From the NCBI GenBank assembly GCA_012845835.1, contig JABAKD010000013.1:12049701-12113700 (forward strand): a stretch of 64,000 nucleotides of DNA. Reading direction: 5' to 3'. This DNA is from Undaria pinnatifida. Lineage: Eukaryota > Sar > Phaeophyceae > Laminariales > Alariaceae. The notes under the pieces were generated by a model. The model saw only the letters and a program-made list of their open reading frames with translations, was not told the DNA's origin and did no database searches. A program made the position numbers and the translations under genes. Positions 1-9,263 of this stretch are shown one piece after another. Position 1 is the stretch's first letter, and each line of letters opens with the position of its first letter.

Positions 1-392
1 CATATCACACATCACACCACAGCAATAATAACTGGTCAAGAAGTCGAGTAGAAAAAAGTCGTAGAGCGCGAGTCTGTCCTGTGCCCTTTGGATTTTTTTT
101 ACCGTTCACTACTCAACCAAGCATTACCACTAACTACCAGACCTGTATAAAATAAAAATAAACTCTCCAGCTCCGAGATCGAAGATTTCGTCGAAAAACA
201 CACTCGTCGCTCGTATTTGCAAGCTGTGAACGATCGCGCGTAGTAACGGGTGTTGTGTGGGTCCTCAAATCAAGGATGATCGTGTGGTCCTACATACTGT
301 TATTACATCTGCACGCTGTACGCCGTGCAGACAAAACAAAAACAGTACGAAGTGGCAGCAGCAGCAGCAGCACCATCAGCATAATGTAAAGA

Positions 393-760
393 TATTAGTG
401 GGGTATTAGTCCGTTTGACCACTTGCAAAAGGTTAACCAATAGCTTACTCAAACTAAGCCTCATAACACTCTCCCCCCCTGAAACGGCGGGATAGCAGGT
501 CGGCCGGGTATACGGGCGGACCTGTCAATTACCCAAGCCGTTTCATTCCCTGGGGTACCAGGGAGAGGATTTTTCAAGTTCGACATGGGGAAAATCTGAA
601 AAGTTTATTATTGTGGATGGTGGGGATCGAACCCACGGCCCAAAAAACCCATGGTCTGTCGACGACGCCATTTGTTGAGGATTTAGTGGGGTATTAGTCT
701 GTTCGACCACTTGCAAAAGGTTAACCAATAGCTTACTCAAACTAAGCCTTATAACAATGA
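393..760 (-). repeat. 290-bp tRNA-like repeat, about 1.3 units
   Basis: Reverse complement of the 8.6-9.3 kb unit. It has 'gtggggatcgaacccacgg' (B-box complement) near 626, 'ctgtcgacgacgccattt' near 657, and the 'gaccacttgcaaaaggtta' motif twice (418 and 701), 283 bp apart. Confidence 0.75.
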
Positions 761-852
761 CAATAATGTAACAATAGCTCGTACCGTCTTGACCGGCGGT
801 ACCTACCATAGATGGGCCTACGATGATGATCCCTATCAGGTTTACCTTGTTC

Positions 853-900
853 GTGACGTGACGTGACGTGACGTGACGTGACGTGACATGACATGACATG
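853..900. repeat. Pentanucleotide (GACGT/GACAT) tract
   Basis: 'gacgt' repeated about seven times followed by 'gacat' repeats. It produces artefactual His/Val/Thr/Ser frames on the other strand. Confidence 0.9.
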
Positions 901-1469
901 ATGACGGGGCATCACTGCAGAGGTTACAGTGCAGGCAGTGAGATATATAAAACCCCCCATGTGATAAACTGGTGCATTTTTTTTTTTTTCTCCAAAACCG
1001 TCAGATTTATCCCCTTCCTTGAAGGATTTATAGTTTCCACGCACAAATTGAGCTGCCCCGCCCGTCCCCTCCCCCCCCCCCCAACCCCGCTCCCTTTTGA
1101 TCAAAACCACCCCCCCACGTCCTTCAGAACTCTGCATTCCCCTCACCGGTTATTCGACTTACAGGATTCACTTGATAAACGGATGCATTTCCTTCCACAG
1201 CTGTCAGATTTTGTCCCCCTCAGAAACGGGTTTTAATAATAGTTTCTGCGCACAGACTGACTAACATCATCACCCTGTTGACCCTGATAGCTACACTGCT
1301 TGTAGTTGCAAGGGGAGTTGCCGACCTATATCCTTAATGAGGACACACAACCCGGTATCACGCGCGATCGGAGTATCACACACAGCTTGCACAGATGAGT
1401 TTCGACAAAATATTCGATCTCACAGCTGGTGGAGTGTATTTTCATTTTTTATAATATTAAAAAAAGGAG

Positions 1470-2450
1470 GAACTCGGACCGGACGAGAGTTCGAGCACTT
1501 TTCCCACTGGTTTGAGAGGAAGCTTTCGCCGAACGACGCAAAGAAGCAAGTTGAAGGACATGGAGGGAAGGGGGGCAACAGTCTGTTGAACAGTGACAGA
1601 CCATGGCCACAGGTATTATAAAGTGAAATATTTTATGTAGAAGACAGCTCGTGTCGTACTTGCATCTGATGAGAGTTCGCGTTTTTTTCCTACAGGATTA
1701 TTAGAAGAAACCATACACATGTATGTGCTGCATGCATTTTCAAACGGCGCATAAAAAGGCAAGTTGAAGCCAAAACGCAACGAGGTGGGGGGGGGGGAGG
1801 GGTGCAGTAGTCGTGTCTGCTCGCTGACTATCGTAGACTGCAGCAGCACAAGCCCGCCAATGAGAAACTGCCCAATAATAAGAAAATGCCCCGTAAGAAA
1901 ATTATCTATAAGAAACTGCCCCCAATAAGAAATTAGTGCTCACTTCCAAGGGGTACTCTTAAGAACAACTGGACTAAGCAATCGTGCTCAGCGGCGAGCG
2001 CTACACTAAATTCTATATTATAATAGCCTATTTATGCCTAAGGTTGTGTCACAATTTTATGGCGGCAGCGAGATAGATATTACTAGTGGAGCTCGCACCT
2101 GTCACAAGATCGTACCTTTTCTTTATTGGTTTAAACACAAACCAAAAGAGCGTCAAAACGACGCAAAAAGAAAAAGAACAGTTGAAGTCAAAACGCAAGG
2201 AGGGGCGGGGGGTTCAAGTTGAAGCCACAACGCAAGGGGAGGGGAGGGGTGGTGGCGTAGGTGCTGCTGTAGTCGGTTCTTCATAGATAGTGGCGGCAGT
2301 GAGATAGCATAGATAGGAGCTCGTATCTGATGATGAGAGGTCGTCCATTTTTCTTCCTGGATGAAGAAGATTTGAATATGCATCAAACGACGCAAACAAA
2401 AAAAGCAGCAGCTTGAAGCTAACAGGCAAGGAGAGGGGGGGGGTAATAAT
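1470..2450. repeat. Diverged 200-300-bp tandem repeats
   Basis: Blocks combining 'gagagttcg' or 'gagctcg', an 'acgacgcaaa' core, 'gttgaag' and a terminal G-rich tract recur at about 1480-1580, 1625-1810, 2040-2250 and 2290-2450. The open frames here are built from these repeats and show no coding signature. Confidence 0.55.
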
Positions 2451-2605
2451 CGAAGCATGCATGGCCGTGCAGTCCGTAAAACCATGGACCCTCGTCTGCC
2501 TGCGCCAAGCGGGGGCGGAGGGGGGGCGGCGGGGTAGTCATGTTGTTGGGCTTATACATTTTATTTGAGTTCATTTTTTCACTTGTGCACCCTCCTCGTC
2601 TCGTG

Positions 2606-2611
2606 TGTTGT

Positions 2612-2666
<55 letters not shown>

Positions 2667-2676
2667 GTTGTTGTTC
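2606..2676. repeat. (GTT)n microsatellite
   Basis: About 23 triplets of gtt with two gtc interruptions. It sits at the edge of an element whose diverged, inverted copy with a (caa)n tract lies at 41270-41650. Confidence 0.9.
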
Positions 2677-3140
2677 TCACATTAACTCGCATAATCAAGT
2701 CCGTGGTCACAGGACAGGCTCCAGTCACTCTGGAGCTGAGGAATACCCCAGGGAAAAGCACACACACGACGCAAAGTGGTACACGCAGTCTATATCACAG
2801 CTGACGCAATTCATGCCTCCACCAGAAACATATAAAAGTGAAATCGGGAGTCAGTCTACGATGTGCCAGGTCCATGCCGGTGCATACGTCTCATTAGCAC
2901 TTTTCGTCTTTTTCTGGGGTATTTTTTTTCCCCTTTGTTCCCTCCTTGCGTGTCCAGGTTTTTGGCTCGTGTTCGGATTATCTTATTTTGGTTTTACTAT
3001 ACTTTATTTTATTTCATTTTATTATGTTTCTTTTCCGAGCTTTGGCTCTCCTTTCCGGTTGGGTTGTTTCTTCGATTTCCCCTTCGTTTTGTTTGTTTCA
3101 TTTATTTTTTTATTTTTATCTTTGTTTTTATTTGTTTTCT

Positions 3141-3180
<40 letters not shown>

Positions 3181-3540
3181 CGTATTTCTCTCTTCCAATG
3201 TATTTCTGTTGCTGACGTATGTATGTTGTGCCTGTCCTACCCAGTACTAGGGCATGACATTGCGTTGTCGAATGCATTACGATGCATTATCTCTGTGTCG
3301 TGGCTTGTGACCACAGAGCTGATCTTTCTAGGGTGAAGAATCAGTACGGACACTGGGTGTGCTGGATGTCGACGAGTAGAAGAACGGTTTAATGTGAAGA
3401 ACACACACACACACATTACTCACGCCTGGAGAAACCAACCATTCCGCTTGCCACCCAAGGAAGACTACCACGTACCAGGTACATATTACACGTAGTATCT
3501 ATCACTACGCATACGCACGACAGGCGTAAGTCAATTGGAG
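2677..3540 (+). repeat. Interspersed element, copy A
   Basis: Includes 'ctcgcataatcaagtccgtg', 'acaggctccagtcactctgg' and 'gcaattcatgcctccacc' (2690-2860), and the block 'tatcactacgcatacgcacg' (3500-3520). Reverse-complement matches occur at 41270-41650 in the same order. The middle (2900-3400) is a T-rich tract with a long poly(T) at 3147-3180 and shows no gene. Confidence 0.65.
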
Positions 3541-3916
3541 AAAAGAAACAAAGAAAAGTACGTACCTTGTAGCGTTTCCTGGCCGAATTTTGATTTCACC
3601 GTGTTTTTTTTCGGATCTTCCTAGGGCTCCAGCACCTTTTTGCGTGACCGACGGACTCTATTTTTTTCACAAGAAGAGCCAAAGTGAGACAGCAGAAGAA
3701 GAACAACATCAACACCAACTCAACTATTGTTGCTCGCGTTCCTTATTTGAACGTTGTACCACGCCCCCCTTTTTCGTCGAAGCACCATCATTCCTGCCGC
3801 TAACAAGAGAGACACCTCCAACATTTACGGCGCTCACTTCGTTTCTTCCGTGCATTACATTACAAGAAAAAAAAAATGCATGTCTTATCTCCTTCTTCTT
3901 CAGCCATCTGTGGCCA

Positions 3917-3919
<3 letters not shown>

Positions 3920-3955
<36 letters not shown>
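3920..3955. repeat. (CT)n microsatellite
   Basis: About 17 ct dinucleotides followed by a C run. No gene nearby. Confidence 0.9.
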
Positions 3956-3957
<2 letters not shown>

Positions 3958-3959
3958 CC

Positions 3960-5500
3960 CTAAAGGAAGCGTTCGCTTTTCTCGCTGCCATATAATGTAC
4001 CAAAACTTCTCCACGTGAAGAAATGAAAAATGCGCCAAGCGACACAGAAGCACTCAATCAACAAGTCGAAGTCAACGCAAGGACGGCGGTATGAGGTGCC
4101 GTTATCGGATGTTGCCACAATACCAATGCTACGTACGGTAGGGGGGGGGGGGGGGGGGGGTCTCCTTTTTTTTGGGGGGGGGTGTCCCTTTTATTTTAGG
4201 GGGGGGGGGGGAGGGGGGGTTGCAGTGGCTCGGGGTCACTCGCGCGGGTGAACTCCTCTGTTCCATGCCGTGATAGATAGGCCTTCTTCGTGTTATTGTC
4301 TTGATTTTCCGATATGAATCCCCAGCACGGGATGCGGGATGGTTAGCTGATTCTGCGCCAAAAAATGGTCTACCACAGGTAAAGTGATTTTTTGTCAGCG
4401 AGGTGCAGTCACTGGTGCGAGTGGTGCGAGCGGTGCGAGTGCTGAAAAGCCGATGGTAAAAATTGGGGGTATACCCCTATCCCCCTACTACCGAGAGAGA
4501 AAACGCCTGTGCCAAAAGTGCGTGTGGAGTATAAGATATAGGGGGTGGGTGGGTGGGTGCTTGGGTGGATACCAGGAGGAGTAACTGGTCTGTCACGGTG
4601 ACACTAACAATCCGTGGACCGATCGCGATTGTGAAAGGGTTTGTGTGATATCACGCACAGTAGCAGTATCAACAGCAAGGCAAGGAGGGAGAGGGGCAGG
4701 CGGGGGGGGGGTGCCGTCGGTTTGTTGCGCCGAACCGAAAAAAAAAAAAAAAAACGACGCGCGGTACGATGATAGGGGTGAGTATCATACTACGAAGTTG
4801 CACTTTTAGCTCTAAAAACGGTTTCTGAATGATGGTTTTGCTCCTTAGCCCAAAATCGTCTGAATTTTTTTTCGTCTTCTTTTTTTTGTATGCACGATTT
4901 CCATTGTATACTTACGGTACCTACGGTAGGCCAACGGGATTTGTTCACCCGGTGTGTAGCAGTTTTGTTGTTGTCCAAATAATTTTCAGTTTTTTTCTTT
5001 GTTTTTTTTGGGGGGGGAGAGGTTAACACACATGCTACGGTATAATAGAGGTAACAGGAGCTCTTTAACCTACTGAGGAGCTTTTTTTGCTTCTGAGGAA
5101 AAAAGCTGCTCTTCGACGAGCCACACCGAACATGCAAGAAAACCCCCCGATTAACAGAACCATATGGGTTACTAGTAGGGGCAACGCAGAAAAACAAATA
5201 TTTTGCCCAAAATAAGAACGACGGAATTTCGACGATAACATGTTGGGTTAAGGAGTAAATAGACCGTCTTTCAGAAAACGTGTTAGCCAAAAAAAAAAAA
5301 AAAAAAAAGTGCTCCTCAAGTACGGGGTGTGAGAAAAAGTAAAATAAAAATGATGCACCCTCTACGGAAGCGTGCGTCAAAACGCCCCGCAAAAATGGCG
5401 CGTGAGTGGTAAGATATGTGCGGTGGGTGTGTGGGTGTGTGGGTGTGTGGGTGTGTGGGTGTGTGGGTGTGCGGCTGGGTGGATACCAGCAGAAACTGGT
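3960..5500. other. Non-coding stretch of interspersed repeats and homopolymers
   Basis: G-runs (4140-4220, 4700), A-run (4738-4754), the 'ctcgcg.gagtg' MITE-like repeat (4215-4440), a copy of the 'ccgacgattttgggttaagg' element (complement at about 4795-4880; plus-type at 5220-5300) and a 'gtgtgtgggt' minisatellite (5427-5475). I see no gene. Confidence 0.6.
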
Positions 5501-5504
5501 GATA

Positions 5505-5695
5505 TCAGTCTTAGTTTGGGTAAGCTATTGGTTAACTTTTTGCAAGTGGTCAAACGGACTAATACCCCACTAACACCTTAACAAATGGCGTCGTCGACAG
5601 ACCATGGGTTTTTTGGGTCGTGGGTTTAAATCCCACCATCCACAACAATAAACCTTTTCAGACTTTCCCCATGATCGAACTTGAAAAGCTATGCC
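5505..5695 (+). repeat. 290-bp tRNA-like repeat, 5' part
   Basis: Carries 'agtttgggtaagctattgg', the 'aaatggcgtcgtcgacag' block and the B-box-like 'gtcgtgggtttaaatccca'. It breaks off after 'gatcgaacttgaaaa'; the missing end of the unit reappears at about 8562, after the decayed retroelement. Confidence 0.75.
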
Positions 5696-5730
5696 GCCCC
5701 CATCCGCATTCGGCGGTAGAGGCGGTTAGT

Positions 5731-6170
5731 TTATCGGTGCTGGTCCGGGGTTCCGGCCCAATAACGCAAGATGTGGGGGCGGGAGAGGCGGAAGTCCATT
5801 TCCCGCTCCCAGGAAGGTTCGGAGAGTCCCGCCCAGTGCGTCTTGTATAGCACCGCGATAACGCCACCTCGCCCCCGTACCGACTGAAGACCGGTGATCT
5901 GCTCCACCTCCAGCCGTTGAAGGGGAGTCGAAACGTCGGTTGTATGTAGTCGACCCTTACCTGCCAGCTCCTGGATGTCTGAGAGGGATGGGCGTTTGTG
6001 CGGGGGGTAGCACGCCAAAAATCGGGCGGCAGGACCGATGGCCGGCCGATAGAGATGTAATGCATCATGGCGTGGCACGTCGGCTCAGCGTGCTGCTCTC
6101 GCTTCCAATCGGCATGCGAATAACGCGCTACGGAATCAGGGGACCGCAAATCAGCAGCGTCGCCGAGGGC
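5731..6170 (-). pseudogene. Ty3/gypsy pol tail joined to a chromodomain
   Basis: Minus strand. One frame carries 'RYSHADWKREQHAEPTCHAM' (about 6080-6140), which shifts to 'ACYPPHKRPSLSDIQELAGK' (about 5945-6015), as in the linker between RNase H and integrase of some chromoviruses. Then follow 'LEVEQITGLQSVRGRGGVIA' and 'YKTHWAGLSEPSWEREMDF' with an aromatic ending 'ILRYW', a chromodomain-like C-terminus that stops at TAA near 5732. The integrase core expected between these parts is missing, so this is a frameshifted, internally deleted remnant. The chromodomain call is better supported than the pol linker. Confidence 0.62.
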
Positions 6171-7510
6171 GTCCGACCTTGTATGTGCAGTCGGCGTGTC
6201 ACCAGGAGAAGGCGTGAGTCGTAAGAGAGGAGTTCCCATATATGCTCTGCGTGGTCGTGGTCGGACGGAAGTGGCACCGTACGGACCGGCGAGTCGGCAA
6301 CACCAGGGGTCGCGGCGGCGGGCGGAGCCGGCCGCGGCCATGGAACTCGCGGCGAGGTTGTACCTCGTCTGGAAGATGGCCGAGGGGCCCCGCTGGGCCC
6401 GAATCCATAATCTACAGCGGGGGTGCATTACTCGTTGCTTTCGCTGTTCGTCGGCGCGTCGTCGACGACGGAGGGGCTGGAGGGCCAAGCAAGACAGAGA
6501 CGGACGCAGTCGAACCGGTGGTCGCGGCGGAGGCCGTCTCCTGCGTAGAACTCCTTGATAGAGGAGTCGGCTGCGCGATGGGCGTCGCTGCAGCCAGGTC
6601 TTCTGCGGAGCCCGTGCTGCCCTCGATGGGTATGGCGAAAACCGAAGCGAAAACGGTGTCAGTGGCAGGCGAGATCGACCCGCGGCCAGTACAGCCTTCG
6701 GTAGTGGCGGCGGGGGCAGAAACACGAGCGACGAATCTCCTCGGGGAAGCAGAAAGGCCGTCAATCCTTATACGTGGCTCGTGTGTGCAAAAATCGTGAA
6801 ATGCGGTAGAGGTGAGAGGGAGCCCACCCAAGGCAGCGTGCTCAGTGCGGGGCACGAGCCCACCCAAGACAGCGCTTTCAGCGAGGGGCACGAGCCCACC
6901 AAATACAGTGCTTTCAGCGAGGGGCACGAGTCCACCCAAAGCAGTGCTTTCGGTGTGGGGCACGAGTCCATCCAAACCGACCCCTGGGATCGGCGAGGAA
7001 GGAGCGCGCAGCCCGCGGGTCCGTGAGGTAGCCACCGCTATCTCCAACGGCGTTGGGGCTTGTCAACCCCACGAGGTTGAAGTTTGTCAAGCCACTGCGG
7101 TCGTATTCCGTAGCAGGCTCTGGAAAACGGGCCGGAAAAATCTGCGATGCCGTTGGCGCTGTCTTTGCGGTACTCGAGTGTGCGATCGAACGCGGTGACG
7201 AACTCAAGCTACCGCTGGACTCGTGCATTGAGGGTACCCACTTTGCCAATGCTCTCCTGTGTCTTGTGGCCGGAGGATATGCGGAACTTTGTTCCCCACA
7301 GTACCCTCCGAGGCGTTTGGGAGCCCAAACGATGCTGCCGGTCCCCAAATGTGGAGGAGTCCAGTGCCTCTCCGAGTCGAGCGTTGCTCGACTGATGTAC
7401 GCGATTTTCATAGTGAACGAAACGTCGTCCAGCGTCACAGTACCCTCGACGAAACAGGGGCCGTGTTCTGACAGCGCAAGGTCAGGGCCGGCGACAGAAG
7501 CTATCTCCAA
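6170..7510 (-). pseudogene. Decayed low-complexity coding stretch between NADAR and chromodomain remnants
   Basis: Long GC-rich minus-strand open frames of different phase. One (6914-7510) begins 'MEIASVAGPDLALSEHGPCF' and contains 'RHWTPPHLGTGSIVWAPKR'; another (6412-7047) holds 12-residue repeats of the type 'GGLVPLAESTVF'. I do not recognise a domain. They may be the gag-side or interdomain part of the element that also carries the NADAR and chromodomain pieces, but this is inference from position and strand. Confidence 0.35.
6826..6985. repeat. 36-bp tandem repeat, about 4.5 units
   Basis: The block 'gggcacgagcccaccc' recurs at 36-bp steps (about 6858, 6894, 6930, 6958), with a diverged first unit. 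On the minus strand it encodes a Gly/Leu/Val/Pro-rich 12-residue repeat in the decayed element. Confidence 0.8.
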
Positions 7511-7689
7511 AACTCAACGGCTTTTCATTGGCCAACGCGCCCGAGAAATAGGTCGGAAACGCCGAAGGGGAAGCGTTGCGAGCGCTGGCCGATGTTAACG
7601 GCCCGGCCGCGGCGCGGACGAGATTTCTTGGTTCTTGCAGTCGCAGTGCAGGTGCGGAACCGACTAGGGGAGGCCGGGTGCGCCGGCCC

Positions 7690-8165
7690 AGTCTCATTGT
7701 CGCAAATAGCTTCGCGAACGGCAGAAAGTGCCTCACCGAGCAAGTTTTTCCTCTCCCCTGGCATGGGTTGTTGGCCATGGGACCATCCGCCTGGAGACTA
7801 ATGCCCCACACTGGGTCCAGAGGGCTGGATTCAGCCAGAAGCTTGTTGTCGGAGCTCAAAAGGTGATTTTTTTATGGCTGGATTCTGCGTGAATTTGGCG
7901 TAGGTGCCAGATAACAAGGCGTTTTGCTTCTAGCTGTCCCCAACACCGGAGTCAAAGTTGCGCACGCCTCGATCGATGCGTTTGCGTCTGCTTGGACTAG
8001 GCGACGACATGATGAGCTCCACTGCTCGATGGTCTTGGAAAAGCCTGGTCTTTTCGGCCATCATGTACTGCTCCGGGCAAAATTATGGCACGTCGTCAGC
8101 GGCAAACGACGAATAGGACCACGGTGGAAAATAGGATGGGGGCTGCCAGAATAACGCCACTTTGT
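7690..8165 (-). pseudogene. NADAR-domain (YbiA/DUF1768-like) pseudogene
   Basis: NADAR domains act on NAD/ADP-ribose-like N-glycosides. Minus strand, broken by two stops and two frameshifts. Pieces in order: an F-W...P-W-S-Y...F strand, 'EQYMMAEKTRLFQDHRA', 'VRNFDSGV', then 'NALLSGTYAKFTQNPA'; after a frameshift 'DPVWGISLQADGP'; after another 'ERKNLLGEALSAVREAI'. These match the family signature A-E-Q-Y-M-M-A-x-K-A, V-R-x-F-D, L-x-G-N-x-x-K-F-x-Q-N-P, W-G-I-G-L-x-x-x-D and N-L-L-G-x-A-L-M-x-V-R. Recognition is from memory of the family. It lies between two blocks of the 290-bp repeat and upstream (minus-strand sense) of a chromodomain fragment. Confidence 0.8.
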
Positions 8166-8209
8166 CTGTGGAGTACTCGAGAGAAGGGTGAAAAGCCGTA
8201 TTGGAAATT

Positions 8210-8555
8210 GGGCCTGCAATGTCCCCGTGCGGGAACACCAGGCCTCGGGAGCACGACGCAAATCCGAACCCGTGGTTTCTCGCCTCGGGCCTTTCTTCAC
8301 TCGTTGGCGGAAAAGCGCGAGAATCCGCTCTAACTGCGCCCGAAAAATGGCCAAAACCGAAGGTGCCAACCCGTCGGTAGCCTCGTTGGACATTTGTGGG
8401 TCTGCAATGTCCCCCTCTGGGAACACCAGTCCTCGGCTCTTTGGGCCTGTAGTGTTCCCTTGCGGGAGCACCAGGCCTCGGGAGCAAGATGCGAGTCCGA
8501 ACCCGGGGTTTCTCGCCTCGGGTCCTCCTCACTCGCTGGCGGAAACTCGTAAGAA
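8210..8555. repeat. Duplicated block, about 230 bp apart
   Basis: 'tgcaatgtccccgtgcggg' and a 75-bp stretch with 'cctcgggagca.gacgc' and 'tttctcgcctcggg' (8240-8330) recur diverged at 8448-8553, with a third short copy at 8403. It lies just upstream (minus-strand sense) of the NADAR pseudogene. Confidence 0.65.
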
Positions 8556-8559
8556 AATT

Positions 8560-9263
8560 GCTCTACCTGGTATCCCGCCGTTTCAGGGGGGCAAGAGTAT
8601 TATAAGGCTTGGTTTGGGTAAGCTATTGGTTAACCTTTGAAAGTGGTCAAACGGACTAATACCTCAGTATTTCCCTAACAAATGGCGTCGTCGACAGACC
8701 ATTTTTTCCTTGGGTCGTGGGTTCCAATCCCACATCCACCATAATATTTTTTTTCAGACTTTCCCCATGTCGAACTTGAAAAATACGCTCCCTGGCATCC
8801 CCAGGAAATGAAACCGCTTGGATATGGACAGGTCCGCCCGTTTATCCGGTCGACCTGCTATTATCCCGCCGTTTCAGGGGGGGCGAGTGTTATAAGGCTT
8901 AATTTGGGTAAGCTTTGGGTTAACCTTTTGCAAGTGGTCAAATTGACTAATACCCCACTACTACCTTAACAAATGGCGACGTCGACAGACCACGTTTTTT
9001 CGGGTCGTGGGTTCAAATCCGACCATCCACACTAATAAACTTTTTCAGACTTTCCCTATGGTCGAACTTCAAAAATACTCTCCCCGGTATCCCCAGGAAA
9101 TGAAACCGCTTGGATATTGACAGGTCCGCCCGTATATCCGGCCGACCTACTATCCCGCCGTTTCAGGGGGAAATAAGTGCTATAAGGCTTAGTTTGGGTG
9201 AGCTACTGGTTAACCTTTTGCAAGTGGTCAAACGGACTAATACCCCACTAGTACCTTAACGCT
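8560..9263 (+). repeat. 290-bp tRNA-like tandem repeat, about 2.4 units
   Basis: The motif 'tataaggctt.gtttgggta' recurs at 8601, 8891 and 9181, a period of exactly 290 bp. Each unit has 'ttgcaagtggtcaaacgg', then 'aaatggcgtcgtcgacag', then a pol III B-box-like 'gtcgtgggttc.aatccca', then a spacer ending 'atcccgccgtttcagggg'. The last unit stops near 9263. A tRNA-derived SINE-like origin is inferred from the B-box. No complete tRNA fold is visible (no matching 5' acceptor strand or D-arm), so this is not a tRNA gene. Confidence 0.75.

Noticed and set aside
626-760. tRNA gene suggested by the B-box-like T-arm
   Set aside because: Only the T-arm is convincing. No paired acceptor stem or D-arm, and the sequence is a member of the 290-bp repeat family.
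898-1236. Plus-strand open frame of 112 codons
   Set aside because: No recognisable domain, low-complexity proline/phenylalanine content from C- and T-runs, no splice or promoter context.
5658-6764. A 368-residue minus-strand open frame as a single gene
   Set aside because: It mixes frames: the chromodomain lies in a different phase (5731-6078), so the long frame is a GC-rich artefact over a decayed element.
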